The position numbers and the translations under genes were made by a program. Below are positions 16,184 to 25,900 of a DNA stretch of 64,000 nt, one piece after another. Below the pieces are notes generated by a model. That model did no database searches and was not told the DNA's origin. It saw only the letters and a program-made list of their open reading frames with translations. Source of the stretch: Ferrimonas futtsuensis DSM 18154 (GTDB taxonomy: Bacteria; Pseudomonadota; Gammaproteobacteria; Enterobacterales; Shewanellaceae); NCBI RefSeq assembly GCF_000422645.1, contig NZ_AUGL01000010.1, forward strand, positions 1 to 64,000, read 5' to 3'. Each line of letters begins with the position of its first letter. Within the stretch, counting starts at the first letter, position 1.

Positions 16184-17718
16184 TTGGGCCTGTCGTTGGC
16201 GGCTGGTGACAGCCGCCACATCTTCACCTGGTTTTTGCCATGCTGTTTGGCCAGGTACAGCTGCTGATCGGCAATGCGCACCAACTGGTCAAACTCCTGA
16301 AACTGCTTGGTCAGATCCGCTCCGGGTTCAATCAGAGCTACGCCAATGCTGGCACTGATCGGGCGCTTGAGCAGGGCGGTCGACTTGTGCAGTCGCTCGA
16401 TGTGGCCCCTCAAATTCTCTGCCAGTTTCGCCACCGTTTCGGGCAACACCTCCACATAGATGATGCAAAACTCCTCCCCACCGTAACGACAGGCGATATC
16501 CTCACCACGCCGGGCCACCCGCTTAATCTCTCTGGCCACGCACACCAGGCAGTCGTCCCCCGCCTGATGGCCAAACTCGTCGTTGTAGGCTTTGAAGTCG
16601 TCGATATCCAGCATCATCACCGCGGCACCATACTTGGCTCTGCACAGACGCCGCCATTCGCGAACGGCAAAGTGATCCATACCCCGCCGATTGGCCAGCC
16701 CGGTCAATGAATCGGTCTGACTGAGATCCTGCAACTGCTTACGCTGTTTCTCTACCCGACCGATCAAGCCATTGAAGGCATTGACCAGATGCTGGAACTC
16801 CCGCACGTACATGTTGACGGTAAGTTTTCGGTACTGGCGTTCACGTTCCATCTGTCGAAGCTGGGCGCTGCCAAACTCTATGGGAGTAACAAAGACCCTC
16901 CACAACAGGAAGTTGGTGGCAGGCAACAACAGCACCAACAGAACGAAAGCAATCCACTCCCGCTGCTCCACCCCATGTTTCACCTGTGCTGAGTAGGCGA
17001 GAGTGACCACCCAGGCCCCCTTGGCCAGGCTGTCCCTGACAAGCAGTTCCCGCTGATGGGCGGGCGTATCGAACTCGGTCAGGGTCATCAGCCCGGGGCG
17101 GGACAGGTCATCCAATGTGGTAGGGCGGGCTGACACCTTGATGCCCAGGGTGGCAAAGCTGGCCTCTATCTCACTGGCCCTGAGGGGCTTTAGCAACATC
17201 AGGTAGCCGAGGCTGCACCCCAGTTTCTCCATGCTGCAAACGGTAGAGGCGCTGTAGCTGTAGAGGCCCTCTTCCACCCACAGCAGACCGGAGGTGGACA
17301 TCTCACGTTCCGGCAGCATGGCAGGCATCAACCTGGCGCGCTCGTAGGCAACCTCCTCCACCAGCATCGGAAAATGCTGCGGCTCCTGAGTGGTATGGGC
17401 AACGAAACTCTTCAGGGTGAGGTCAGGGCCGTACACCAGGGCGATCTCCACCCCCCTGGTCAACCTGGGAGTGGTCTCCCCTCCGGTCAGCACCCCCTTG
17501 GCCCATCGGTCGTAACCTGGTGAAGCCGCCAGCTCAGTAAGCAGCATCTGTTGTTGAGAGAAGTACTGGCGAACCGTCAGGGTTTCATGCCACTGCAAGG
17601 TTGCTACCTCTCTTTCGAGCATGGGGACGATCACCAGCATGCGAATCAGCCAGTAACTCGCCACCAACACCAGTATCAACACCATGGATAGCAGTAACGC
17701 CAGCCTTTTCAGAGTCAT
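16180..17718 (-). CDS. Membrane-bound diguanylate cyclase (GGDEF)
   Basis: A 512-residue c-di-GMP synthase. It has a first membrane helix (about residues 5-27), a periplasmic sensor region of the CHASE4 kind (to about 250, with the Cys pair VCSMEKLGC), a second helix (LLVLLLPATNFLLW), a HAMP-like linker and a C-terminal GGDEF domain. The active site is GGEEF, and RGED five residues upstream is an intact RxxD inhibitory site. It should therefore be active and product-inhibited. Its stop overlaps the end of speD tail to tail. The input signal is unknown. Confidence 0.92.
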   Translation of the reverse strand: MTLKRLALLLSMVLILVLVASYWLIRMLVIVPMLEREVATLQWHETLTVRQYFSQQQMLLTELAASPGYDRWAKGVLTGGETTPRLTRGVEIALVYGPDLTLKSFVAHTTQEPQHFPMLVEEVAYERARLMPAMLPEREMSTSGLLWVEEGLYSYSASTVCSMEKLGCSLGYLMLLKPLRASEIEASFATLGIKVSARPTTLDDLSRPGLMTLTEFDTPAHQRELLVRDSLAKGAWVVTLAYSAQVKHGVEQREWIAFVLLVLLLPATNFLLWRVFVTPIEFGSAQLRQMERERQYRKLTVNMYVREFQHLVNAFNGLIGRVEKQRKQLQDLSQTDSLTGLANRRGMDHFAVREWRRLCRAKYGAAVMMLDIDDFKAYNDEFGHQAGDDCLVCVAREIKRVARRGEDIACRYGGEEFCIIYVEVLPETVAKLAENLRGHIERLHKSTALLKRPISASIGVALIEPGADLTKQFQEFDQLVRIADQQLYLAKQHGKNQVKMWRLSPAANDRPN

Positions 17719-17781
17719 CTGTTTACCTCAGCCCGAGAGGTAAAGTGTGGCACGGCTTCGCCGTTTTGGCAGGAAAACGAC

Positions 17782-17803
17782 AAAAGGACGCCGAGGCGTC
17801 CCT
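17782..17803 (-). terminator. Terminator downstream of fre
   Basis: Read on the minus strand, GGACGC / GCGTCC (17796-17801 and 17786-17791) form a short stem with a four-base loop followed by CTTTTG. It separates fre from the cyclase gene. Confidence 0.65.
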
Positions 17804-17831
17804 TAAAAATCAGTTGGCTGGACTGAACCGG

Positions 17832-18578
17832 CTAGACGACTTCTGCAGTCAGCGGTGTCAAAGTACGCGGAGCGTAAAAGTCCTGATCCGCCAGCAAACG
17901 GTCACGCCTGAAGCCCGCCTGCACCAAGCGAGCCATGGTGGCATCCACCATGGTGGGCGAACCGGTCAGCACCACCCGGGCACGGCTTCGTTCCAGCGGC
18001 GTCATCCAGCCCAGGCGCTGCAGTGCCACGTCGACCACATAGCCCTGGCTGTTGCTCCACCCTTCTGGCGGATTCTCCAGAGCCAGGTCCGCCATAAAGC
18101 GACGATCGTCCAGCCACTGCTCTAGTTGTGGCAGTTCGAACAGTTCATTTTCATCTCGCCCTCCCCAACACAGGTAGACAGGCTGGGCGCTGTTGCCGGC
18201 CAGTCGGTGCTCAATCACGCTGCGCGACTGGCTGATGCCACAGCCGGCACTGAGCACAATAAGAGGATCATTGTCCCACTGCTCTTCATAAACGATCTCG
18301 CCGTCCACCAGGATGGACACCTCGGAGCGACTGGTCAGGGTCTTGATCACCTGATCACAGGCTTTGCCCTCGGGGAAGTGCTGAATGTACATCTCCAGCT
18401 CGCCCCCTGGCTGAGGGTCATTGGCCATGGAGTAGGGAACGCACCAACCATTGTCCAGACAAACCTCCACATACTGCCCGGCTCGCGCAGCCATGGGGCT
18501 GTGTGGGCGCAGACGTACGTGGTAGACATCCTGATTGACCAGCTGAGCGCTGACAACGGTGGCGATGGTGGCGTGCAT
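17832..18578 (-). CDS. fre: NAD(P)H-flavin reductase (Fre/LuxG-like)
   Basis: A flavin reductase of 248 residues that transfers electrons from NAD(P)H to free flavins; it can thereby reduce ferric siderophores. The N-terminal FAD/flavin barrel has VPYSMAND in place of the usual RPFSIAS. The NAD(P)H domain starts LIVLSAGCGISQSRSVIEHRLA and contains VYLCWGGRDENELF and VVLTGSPTMVDA. It is about 15 residues longer than E. coli Fre at the C-terminus. The gene is single, with its own terminator. UbiD/UbiX are not nearby. Confidence 0.85.
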   Translation of the reverse strand: MHATIATVVSAQLVNQDVYHVRLRPHSPMAARAGQYVEVCLDNGWCVPYSMANDPQPGGELEMYIQHFPEGKACDQVIKTLTSRSEVSILVDGEIVYEEQWDNDPLIVLSAGCGISQSRSVIEHRLAGNSAQPVYLCWGGRDENELFELPQLEQWLDDRRFMADLALENPPEGWSNSQGYVVDVALQRLGWMTPLERSRARVVLTGSPTMVDATMARLVQAGFRRDRLLADQDFYAPRTLTPLTAEVV

Positions 18579-18679
18579 GGGAACCTCGACTCTTGGGTAA
18601 GCAACCGCAGTCTAAACCCAGCTGACACCCCGGAGTATCGATCACCGCAAACAGTGTGATCCAACTCCCTCGTTACTCG

Positions 18680-19030
18680 TCAGTTTCCAGAGAAATAGGC
18701 ACCTATCTCCCCCACCAGCAGGCAGGGAGCGGCACTCAGGAAGGGGATGAGGCTGGCCAGCATCACTTTAGGCGCGGCAAGCCCACAGCGATTCTGGTGC
18801 AGGGAGTAGAACAACCCATAGAGGTAGAACGCCGGATAGAGCAGTATGGTGATGGAGGCATAGTAACTCACCAGGGCCATCGGCACCGCCGCCAATGATT
18901 GAGGCAGACTGAAATCCACCAGGCCGAGGGCCATCATCCAGAACATCATCTGAATCCCCAGGGGAAGATAGATAAGGGCAATCCACCCCTTGAGCCAGGG
19001 GCGACTCAAATCCTTCTCCTCTCTTGGCAT
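18680..19030 (-). CDS. Small inner membrane protein, unknown function
   Basis: A 116-residue protein with about three hydrophobic helices (WIALIYLPLGIQMMFWMMALG, AVPMALVSYYASITILLYPAFYLYG, KVMLASLIPFLSAAPCLLVGEIG) and a charged N-terminus MPREEKDLSRPW. I do not recognise the family. TAAGGAGTG sits ahead of the ATG, supporting translation. It is divergent from mutT. Confidence 0.6.
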   Translation of the reverse strand: MPREEKDLSRPWLKGWIALIYLPLGIQMMFWMMALGLVDFSLPQSLAAVPMALVSYYASITILLYPAFYLYGLFYSLHQNRCGLAAPKVMLASLIPFLSAAPCLLVGEIGAYFSGN

Positions 19031-19183
19031 AACACCAGCACTCCTTACTTGCTCTTCCCACGGAAGACTATTGAATCCAAGGCAAAAGTGTATCCCAGAT
19101 CACATTTTTTCAGAAGGGATCAATCCCTTGCATTCCCCTCGGAAATCCGCACACTTAATCCTCGTTTTTCGGAAGGAGCCCCA

Positions 19184-19588
19184 ATGCTGGAAGTCGCCTG
19201 CGCCCTGATCGTCCATCAGGACAAGTTGTTGTTATGCCGCCGCCACCCCGATGGCAGCCAGGGCGGGCTGTGGGAGTTTCCCGGTGGCAAGTGCGAGCCG
19301 GGAGAAACCCTGCAACAGGCCCTGGCCAGGGAACTGAAAGAGGAGTTGTGCATCGAACAACAAGTTGGTCACCACCTGGGCACCTCAGAGCACCATTACG
19401 GCAGCAAGGGGGTCAGGTTGCATGGCTACTGTTGTCACTGGTCCCCTCAACCCATCCAACTGACCGGCAGTCACGACCGCTACCTGTGGGTGGAACCCAC
19501 CCAGGTGGACCTGGCCACCCTGGCACCGGCGGACCTGCCGCTGCTGCAGGCACTGATCGATGAACAGGGATCACTCCCCAAGGCCTGA
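19184..19588 (+). CDS. mutT: Nudix hydrolase MutT (8-oxo-dGTP diphosphatase)
   Basis: A 134-residue Nudix protein that sanitises the nucleotide pool. The Nudix box spans Gly35 to Ile57 (GGKCEPGETLQQALARE then LKEELCI). It matches Gx5Ex7REUxEExGU except for Cys in place of the late Gly. The N-terminus VACALIVHQDKLLLCRR and the tail QLTGSHDRYLWVEP match MutT-type proteins. The frame is open far upstream, but GGAAGGAG before the ATG at 19184 fixes the start. The gene is not next to secA as in E. coli. Confidence 0.88.
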   Translation: MLEVACALIVHQDKLLLCRRHPDGSQGGLWEFPGGKCEPGETLQQALARELKEELCIEQQVGHHLGTSEHHYGSKGVRLHGYCCHWSPQPIQLTGSHDRYLWVEPTQVDLATLAPADLPLLQALIDEQGSLPKA

Positions 19589-20090
19589 GCCATTGACCCT
19601 GCTGAGCTTTAGGCCTAGGGTCTGATGATCTTTGGTGCAAGGGCTTGGCCGAGAGTGACGGTAGCCAATCAAGGCGTGCGATGGCAGGCAGGGTACCAAC
19701 ACAATGTGGTGGCTGTGTCGCTCAGAAGTTGCCATGAGTGATGAATCAAGGCGTGACTCTGAAGGAATGGTATTGCCCTTCTAAGGAGTCACAACACAGA
19801 GTCAGCTCTCAGGGCAACTTCCCTGCGGGTTGAGTCAAACGGACTTCATGCTGCGTTTGATTTCAACTGAGCTCGCAGATATCACTTTGTATTGGTACTG
19901 CATCTACGTCAAGATCGAACAACGCTGAGTGGCTGCCGTTAAGTCGGCCCCGAAGGGCGCAACGACATCGCCAACAGCTCACCCAGACCGAATGAAGACC
20001 AATCTATTTGGCTTCACAACAGCCAAATGTTGGCGCAAGACGACTCAGCAAAGTTCAACAGGCCCTACACTTTTGGCCAATGAAAATACA
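19589..20090. repeat. Intergenic region with probable dispersed repeat
   Basis: About 500 bases without a credible gene between mutT and menB. AATCAAGGCGTG occurs twice (19667-19678 and 19744-19755), 77 bases apart. CTTTGGTGCAAGGGCTTGGCC and neighbouring text read, on the minus strand, like the small hypothetical frames often annotated in Shewanella-type genomes. I infer a dispersed element or a decayed insertion. No terminal inverted repeats were found. Confidence 0.4.
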
Positions 20091-20101
20091 AGGAACACCC
20101 T

Positions 20102-21004
<903 letters not shown>

Positions 21005-21021
21005 AAAGTGTCGATTCAAAG

Positions 21022-21047
21022 GGCCGTCCGGTGGGACGGCCTTTTTT
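21022..21047 (+). terminator. Terminator of menB
   Basis: GGCCGTCC (21022-21029) and GGACGGCC (21034-21041) enclose a GGTG loop, followed by TTTTTT. Confidence 0.93.
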
Positions 21048-21051
21048 GTGG

Positions 21052-21080
21052 CGCAAAAAAAGCGCCCTTTCGGGCGCTTT
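21052..21080 (-). terminator. Terminator of the first decaheme cytochrome gene
   Basis: On the minus strand AAAGCGCCC / GGGCGCTTT (21072-21080 and 21059-21067) form a 9-bp stem with a GAAA loop and run into seven T bases. It lies back to back with the menB terminator. Confidence 0.92.
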
Positions 21081-21105
21081 GAGTCACTGAAAGTAATGAT
21101 GATAC

Positions 21106-23301
21106 TTAGAGCTTATGGCCATGGTGGGCCATCACCTTGTCAGGGGTGTGGCACACGGCACAGGCTTCCTGAGCCGCCTGGGCCTGGGCCTTGTCGTCAC
21201 CGAAGTAACCACCGTTGCTGATCATGTGAGACATGGCCGCATCGGACAGATACTTCTGGTGGCAACTCATGCAGGCACCCACGTCGGGAGAGGCGTACCA
21301 GGTCTGGGCCACATCCTTCTCCTTGACTGTGCTGGGCACCGTCAGGGCGCTGCCGGCATTGCGCCCCAATTCAAAGCCGTAATCGAAGCCTCCCCATCCC
21401 TGCTCCGCAGAGTGACAGGTCATGCAATCGGTCTTGAGCAGGGTGCCACTGCCACCGTGACCATTGTCATGCCCCTCGGCCTTGTGGGCCTTGTACATGA
21501 AACTGGAAGACTTCAGGTAGCCGGTAGGCTGATGGTCCACCTCAACGTCGACCAGTTTCTTGTCATTGGTGTGGCAGGCGATGCAGTTGGCACCATTGGA
21601 GTCGTGATAAAACTCCTTGGAGTGGCAACCCAGGCAGTTGGCCTCATCGATGATGGCACGGCGCTGAGGCACCTGGGCTTCACTGTCCCCCAGAATGGTG
21701 CGCAGCGGCGCACTCTGAACATAGGCCGGGTAGGCCCCCTCGCTGCTGCAATCGGTACGAACCGAACTGTTTGCCTCGAAACACACCTTCACCAGAGGCA
21801 GAACCTCCAGGGTTCTTTGGGCGATATCTGCAGGCAGGTCTAGGGTGTAGGTGGTTCCCCGCTTGACCTTCTCGGTGGTCAGATGGAAGGTGCCATCGGC
21901 GTAGGTGGTGGAACCGTCACCCTTGAGGCTGAAACGGCGATGCTCATAGGTGGTGCCCTCACTAAAGCCCTCACCCGCCAGGGTCACCAGCTGCGCCGGG
22001 TAGTCCTTCTCCACATCCCAGCTCACCACAATGTAGGGATTGGAGTACCCCTGCTGGTAGACCTCATCGATGGTGACCAGGCCGCCCTCTGCATCGGTGA
22101 CCTGAATGTCCATCTCCAGCAGGTTGTCTGCATTGACCAGGATGTTCGACACCGTCACCGAATAGCCTGCCGCAGCGTCATAGGGAGCGCCATGCTTGCG
22201 GTGGTCTACGCCGCTGTGGCAATCGGTGCAGGCCAGCTGTGGATTCTTGGCCGAGTTGTGCTGTGCCGGGCTGTCGGTATGACAACCGATGCAGGCGTTG
22301 GCGTTGGCATCCTTCAGCCACAGGTCGGCATCGGCCAGGGACTCGTCCCCGGTGTGACAGACGGTGCAATCCATGAAGGGTTTGGTGGGAAACGCCGGGT
22401 AATCGAAGGCATGGGGGCCGTGATAGCCGGACACCGTATAGGGCATGGGCACCACGTTGCCCTGGTCATCCTTGCCCTGACGATTCGGCCCCATGTGGAT
22501 GGCGTGAATCATGTGGCCCAGCTCCACTGAGACCCCTTCAGGATCGGACACCAGTCCATTGTGGCAGGACTGACAATTCTCCAGATCCAGGCGCCGTCCA
22601 CCATGGGCCTTCAGGCTGTCGGGCTGGTGACAGGTATAACAGGTTTCCATCAGCAGCAGTTCCCGGGTCTCCACCCCCTCCTGAGCGCCACTGGCAGGAA
22701 TCCAGTCATAATGGGCATTCTCAGCCAGCTCATGACCGGAGTCATACTCGAACTGCATCTCAATGGCCAACCTCTGGGTCAACGCCGGATCGAAAGCGAT
22801 GCCCGCAGGATCCTGCCACTGCAACAGGTTGGTGTGGAATCGGTAGCTGTAACTGCCATCTCGGTTGTCCTGAAGGCAATCAGGGCAGTCGTTCAGTTTC
22901 TCAAACCCCTGCTCAAAGGTGGTGCCGGCATCGTTGGTGGTCTCATTGAGCAGCGACTGCCACTGTTTGACGTTGCCCTCTGCCGCCAGCTGCGCCACCG
23001 AAAAACGGAAGTCATGGAAAGGGTTACTGCCATCCAGCCCATACAGGCCAATGCCCTGGGCATTGGTCAGCTCAAACTCCAGGGTAATAATACCCTCTGC
23101 GTAAGTTGCCCCTTTTATCTCGGCGATGGCTTCCTGAGCCATGTCGATATGCAGGCCGACGCTGCCCGGCGCACCAGGGTCGCCCGGCTGTCCCGGTTGC
23201 CCTGGCTGTCCATCCTTGCCATCGTCGCCATCCCCGCAACCGCCCATCATCAGGGCCGACGCAATCAACAGCGCCAAGGGCGCCTTAAGTGTTTTCATCA
23301 T
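21106..23301 (-). CDS. Decaheme c-type cytochrome lipoprotein, OmcA/MtrC family
   Basis: A cell-surface electron-transfer cytochrome of 731 residues. The signal peptide has a lipobox before Cys (SALMMGGC), then a collagen-like Gly-X-Y linker (GKDGQPGQPGQPGDPGAPG). Ten CXXCH heme sites are visible: CYTCH, CQSCH, CTVCH, CIGCH and CTDCH in the first half; CLGCH, CIACH, CMTCH, CMSCH and CAVCH in the second. They are separated by a beta-rich stretch, the usual two-pentaheme layout. GGAG on the minus strand fits the ATG at 23301 or the next one. No mtrA or mtrB homologue adjoins it. It is divergent from a double-HTH LysR-like regulator and ends in its own terminator. Confidence 0.95.
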   Translation of the reverse strand: MMKTLKAPLALLIASALMMGGCGDGDDGKDGQPGQPGQPGDPGAPGSVGLHIDMAQEAIAEIKGATYAEGIITLEFELTNAQGIGLYGLDGSNPFHDFRFSVAQLAAEGNVKQWQSLLNETTNDAGTTFEQGFEKLNDCPDCLQDNRDGSYSYRFHTNLLQWQDPAGIAFDPALTQRLAIEMQFEYDSGHELAENAHYDWIPASGAQEGVETRELLLMETCYTCHQPDSLKAHGGRRLDLENCQSCHNGLVSDPEGVSVELGHMIHAIHMGPNRQGKDDQGNVVPMPYTVSGYHGPHAFDYPAFPTKPFMDCTVCHTGDESLADADLWLKDANANACIGCHTDSPAQHNSAKNPQLACTDCHSGVDHRKHGAPYDAAAGYSVTVSNILVNADNLLEMDIQVTDAEGGLVTIDEVYQQGYSNPYIVVSWDVEKDYPAQLVTLAGEGFSEGTTYEHRRFSLKGDGSTTYADGTFHLTTEKVKRGTTYTLDLPADIAQRTLEVLPLVKVCFEANSSVRTDCSSEGAYPAYVQSAPLRTILGDSEAQVPQRRAIIDEANCLGCHSKEFYHDSNGANCIACHTNDKKLVDVEVDHQPTGYLKSSSFMYKAHKAEGHDNGHGGSGTLLKTDCMTCHSAEQGWGGFDYGFELGRNAGSALTVPSTVKEKDVAQTWYASPDVGACMSCHQKYLSDAAMSHMISNGGYFGDDKAQAQAAQEACAVCHTPDKVMAHHGHKL

Positions 23302-23704
23302 TATCATCTCCGTAAAACCATCATCACTGTGGTCGCAGCCATGGTAGGTATCTGAGCCACTGCGGGAGTTGATGGCCGTCACCCCTGAACAGAGATCGCC
23401 AAAAAGATGAATGCGCGCGCCAATCCTAGCAAATCAACACCATCACACCAGTGAGGCAACCCTTCGCCAGCGTAATCCTCGGGGAATTGCGTCCAGCACA
23501 GAACATTCACAAAATTCAACGATGCGAATTACCCAATGTCGACTTTTGCAATTCTCAATTTTGTCCGTTGAACCACCCCTGGCGTGGACAGGATCACGAA
23601 ACTCAACTGAGGCCCTGACAGAGACTGACTTTCAATCAGAAGGCGATCGCCAACTTCGACAGAGCTGGGTAGATTAACCTGAGTCTTTCTCAGGGATCGG
23701 AACC
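23302..23704. promoter_or_regulatory. Divergent control region, decaheme cytochrome and double-HTH regulator
   Basis: About 400 bases without a gene. AT-rich text lies at 23430-23580, for example CAATTCTCAATTTTG. I saw no convincing CRP or FNR site. Both promoters and the operator of the regulator should lie here. Confidence 0.4.
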
Positions 23705-24919
23705 GTGAACAAGCTGCAACACTGCACCCTCTTCCAGTTGAACCTTTTCGTGGAGGTGTTTGAGCGCCTTAACGCCAAGGAGGTGGCCACCTCCTTAACA
23801 ACCACTCCGGCGGCCATCAGTCGTGGACTGAACGCACTGAGAGACAGCCTGGACGACCCTCTCTTCATCCGGCGTCAACCGGGTTTCGAGCGCAGCCAGG
23901 TGGCCGAGCAACTCTACCCTGTATTCAAGCGAATGCAGCAGCTCTGGCAACAGCATGCCTGCTTCCCCAGTCTGGCAGGCAGCATGTCCAAACTCAGCCT
24001 CGCCAGCCTGGATCTCTTCTGCCAACTTTACAATGGCAGAGGCATCGCCCAACTGGCGGAACAGTTGGAGATGACGACATCCAAACTCAACCGCAAGCTC
24101 AAGAGTCTGAGGTTGGCCCTGAAAGACCCTCTGTTCAGCCGGCAGCAGGGGGGAATGCAGCCCACGGAGACCGCCCACGATCTCTACCCTTTGATGCGCC
24201 AGTTGGTCATGCTGGCAGAGGAAGCCTGCGGAACCGGAGAAGCCCTGCAGGATGGCAGTAGCGCAAGCCTGACCATCATCACCGTCCCCCAACTGGCCAT
24301 GTCACTGCCCCTGGCATTGCATCAGGCTGCCGAACGACATCAGACCCGGCTGACTCTCAAGATGGAGTATTGGAACAAGGAGAGTGTAAATCGGCTGAGC
24401 GGCAATGAGGCCGATGCGGTGATCGCCTTTGAACCAGCCGTGCGGGATGGGATATTCAGCAAAAAGGTGATTCAGATAAGGGCCGGCTATCTGGTGGCCA
24501 GAGACGACCACCCAGTTTGGGAGAAACCCTGCCCAGAGCAGCTGATCAGATACCCCCTGGTGAAACTGGCCTCCCTGCCCTTCCCCGACAACCAGTCTCC
24601 CCTGGCCTGCTACGCCCGCTCCAGGGGGAAACTCCAGAGTGAACTGGCGACGGTGCCCGACCTGGGCTGCGCCGCCCACCTGCTGCTGAACAGTGAAGGA
24701 GTGATCATTGTCGGCATCCGTTCTGCCGTTGACTATCTGCAGCAGTTCAAGGGGCTCAGATTTCAGAAGATGGGTTACCAGCAGGACAAGCAGGTACTGG
24801 ATCATTTCAGTCCTCCCAGCACTTACCTCTGGCTGAAACAGGATACCCAAGGACGCCTGGCAACCCCGCCCTGGCTGCAGCGCTGCCTGGAAAACTACAT
24901 ACTGGAAGCGCATCAATAA
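23705..24919 (+). CDS. LysR-like regulator with two tandem DNA-binding domains
   Basis: A 404-residue transcriptional regulator with an uncommon layout. Residues 10-70 form one LysR-type winged HTH (FQLNLFVEVFERLNAKEVAT... DDPLFIRRQPGF). Residues 100-160 form a second, diverged copy (LDLFCQLYNGRGIAQLAEQL... KDPLFSRQQGGM). A LysR ligand-binding domain follows from about 190. The C-terminal part is clearly related to the regulator at 47869-48837: HPVW, QSP, FKGL and the TYLWL...TPPWLQ stretch. Translation starts at GTG. It is divergent from the decaheme cytochrome gene and is its likely regulator. A terminator overlaps its stop codon. Confidence 0.85.
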   Translation: MNKLQHCTLFQLNLFVEVFERLNAKEVATSLTTTPAAISRGLNALRDSLDDPLFIRRQPGFERSQVAEQLYPVFKRMQQLWQQHACFPSLAGSMSKLSLASLDLFCQLYNGRGIAQLAEQLEMTTSKLNRKLKSLRLALKDPLFSRQQGGMQPTETAHDLYPLMRQLVMLAEEACGTGEALQDGSSASLTIITVPQLAMSLPLALHQAAERHQTRLTLKMEYWNKESVNRLSGNEADAVIAFEPAVRDGIFSKKVIQIRAGYLVARDDHPVWEKPCPEQLIRYPLVKLASLPFPDNQSPLACYARSRGKLQSELATVPDLGCAAHLLLNSEGVIIVGIRSAVDYLQQFKGLRFQKMGYQQDKQVLDHFSPPSTYLWLKQDTQGRLATPPWLQRCLENYILEAHQ

Positions 24920-24950
24920 CAAGGCCGCCCCAACAGGGCGGCCTTGTTCA
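24918..24950 (+). terminator. Terminator overlapping the stop codon of the double-HTH regulator
   Basis: AACAAGGCCGCCC (24918-24930) pairs with GGGCGGCCTTGTT (24936-24948) in a perfect 13-bp stem. Confidence 0.85.
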
Positions 24951-25109
24951 GTGCCCTTGCGCGAGGTTCAAGGACCCCACCATCGTAGCGCAGCCAACAT
25001 CAAATTCTCGTCAAAAAACCTAACTTTCTCCACCGAGTTTTCGCTTTTGCCGAGATGTTATCGGTTCCGGTTGACACCACTTTTCCAGCGAGCGCCGAGG
25101 CCGTAGAGT

Positions 25110-25125
25110 CTGTGAGTGATCACAG
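25110..25125 (+). promoter_or_regulatory. Inverted repeat upstream of the LuxR-type gene
   Basis: CTGTGA-GTGA-TCACAG is a perfect palindrome with 6-base arms and a 4-base spacer, 16 bases before the start codon. It resembles a CRP half-site pair, but the spacer is two bases too short. It could be an autoregulatory operator. Confidence 0.4.
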
Positions 25126-25141
25126 TGAAAGGGGGAAGATC

Positions 25142-25897
25142 ATGCGCGCCATCCACTCTCCTGCCCCTCGGCAGGAGCACCCGATGCCACCCAGCCTGGA
25201 GCAGCTTCGGCAACATCTTAGAGAGATGATTCTGCCCCTGGGCTTCTCCGGCTTCTGGTATCAGGGGATCCCCCATCATGCCCACCAGAGTTATGTCACA
25301 CCCTGTCGAAGCCAGCTGTTTACCCCGGCAGCCCTGCGCCGCCCGGTGGCCACCTTGGCCTCCTCCAGTCAGGTGCAGAGCCTGCAACACCTCTACCTGG
25401 CCCGGGCCGCACGTCATGATCCCAACTTCGAACCCAGCCTGGATCTCTCCGCCCCCTATCGCTACTGTCTGGACCCCACCGTCGCCCCGCAGACAGCCCG
25501 ACTCTTCCGTAACCATGGTGTCAGCTCGGTACTGAGCTGGCCCCTGCCAAGTTTTGGGCTGAGCACCTGGAGCGGCCGCTTTATCCTGCTCGGTGCTGGG
25601 ACCGTGGGCCCGGCCGCATCGGATGAGCTGGAGCAGATCCTCAGGCAGGGGCAGGCTCTGCTGCTGGACAGTCACCGGGCGCGGTTCAACCCCTACAGAC
25701 AAAGCCGGCTATTTAACCCAACGGCCATCGAAGTGCTGAAAATGGCAGCACAGGGCTTGTCCAATCACGAAATTGCCGAGCGGCTCCACATTACGGCCCG
25801 GGGAGTGGAATATCATATGGAGTCGTTGAGAAATAAGCTTGGGGCGGCCAATCGAGCCAACCTGATTCATATTGCCCACCAATTCGAGTTGTTCTGA
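25142..25897 (+). CDS. LuxR-family transcriptional regulator
   Basis: A 251-residue regulator with a C-terminal LuxR/GerE HTH: FNPTAIEVLKMAAQGLSNHEIAERLHITARGVEYHMESLRNKLGAANRANLIHIA. The N-terminal 170 residues resemble the autoinducer-binding fold in outline (GFSGFWYQGIPHH, SVLSWPLPSFG, GRFILLGAG). The acyl-homoserine-lactone signature residues are not convincingly present, so the ligand is unknown. The frame opens earlier, at 25055, but the GGGGGA before the ATG at 25142 sets the start. It is the first gene of a signalling operon, three bases ahead of a response regulator. No luxI homologue is nearby. Confidence 0.85.
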   Translation: MRAIHSPAPRQEHPMPPSLEQLRQHLREMILPLGFSGFWYQGIPHHAHQSYVTPCRSQLFTPAALRRPVATLASSSQVQSLQHLYLARAARHDPNFEPSLDLSAPYRYCLDPTVAPQTARLFRNHGVSSVLSWPLPSFGLSTWSGRFILLGAGTVGPAASDELEQILRQGQALLLDSHRARFNPYRQSRLFNPTAIEVLKMAAQGLSNHEIAERLHITARGVEYHMESLRNKLGAANRANLIHIAHQFELF

Positions 25898-25900
25898 AAT

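Noticed and set aside
25110-25125. CRP site upstream of the LuxR gene
   Set aside because: The half-sites TGTGA and TCACA are perfect but the spacer is four bases instead of six. It is reported as a palindrome only.
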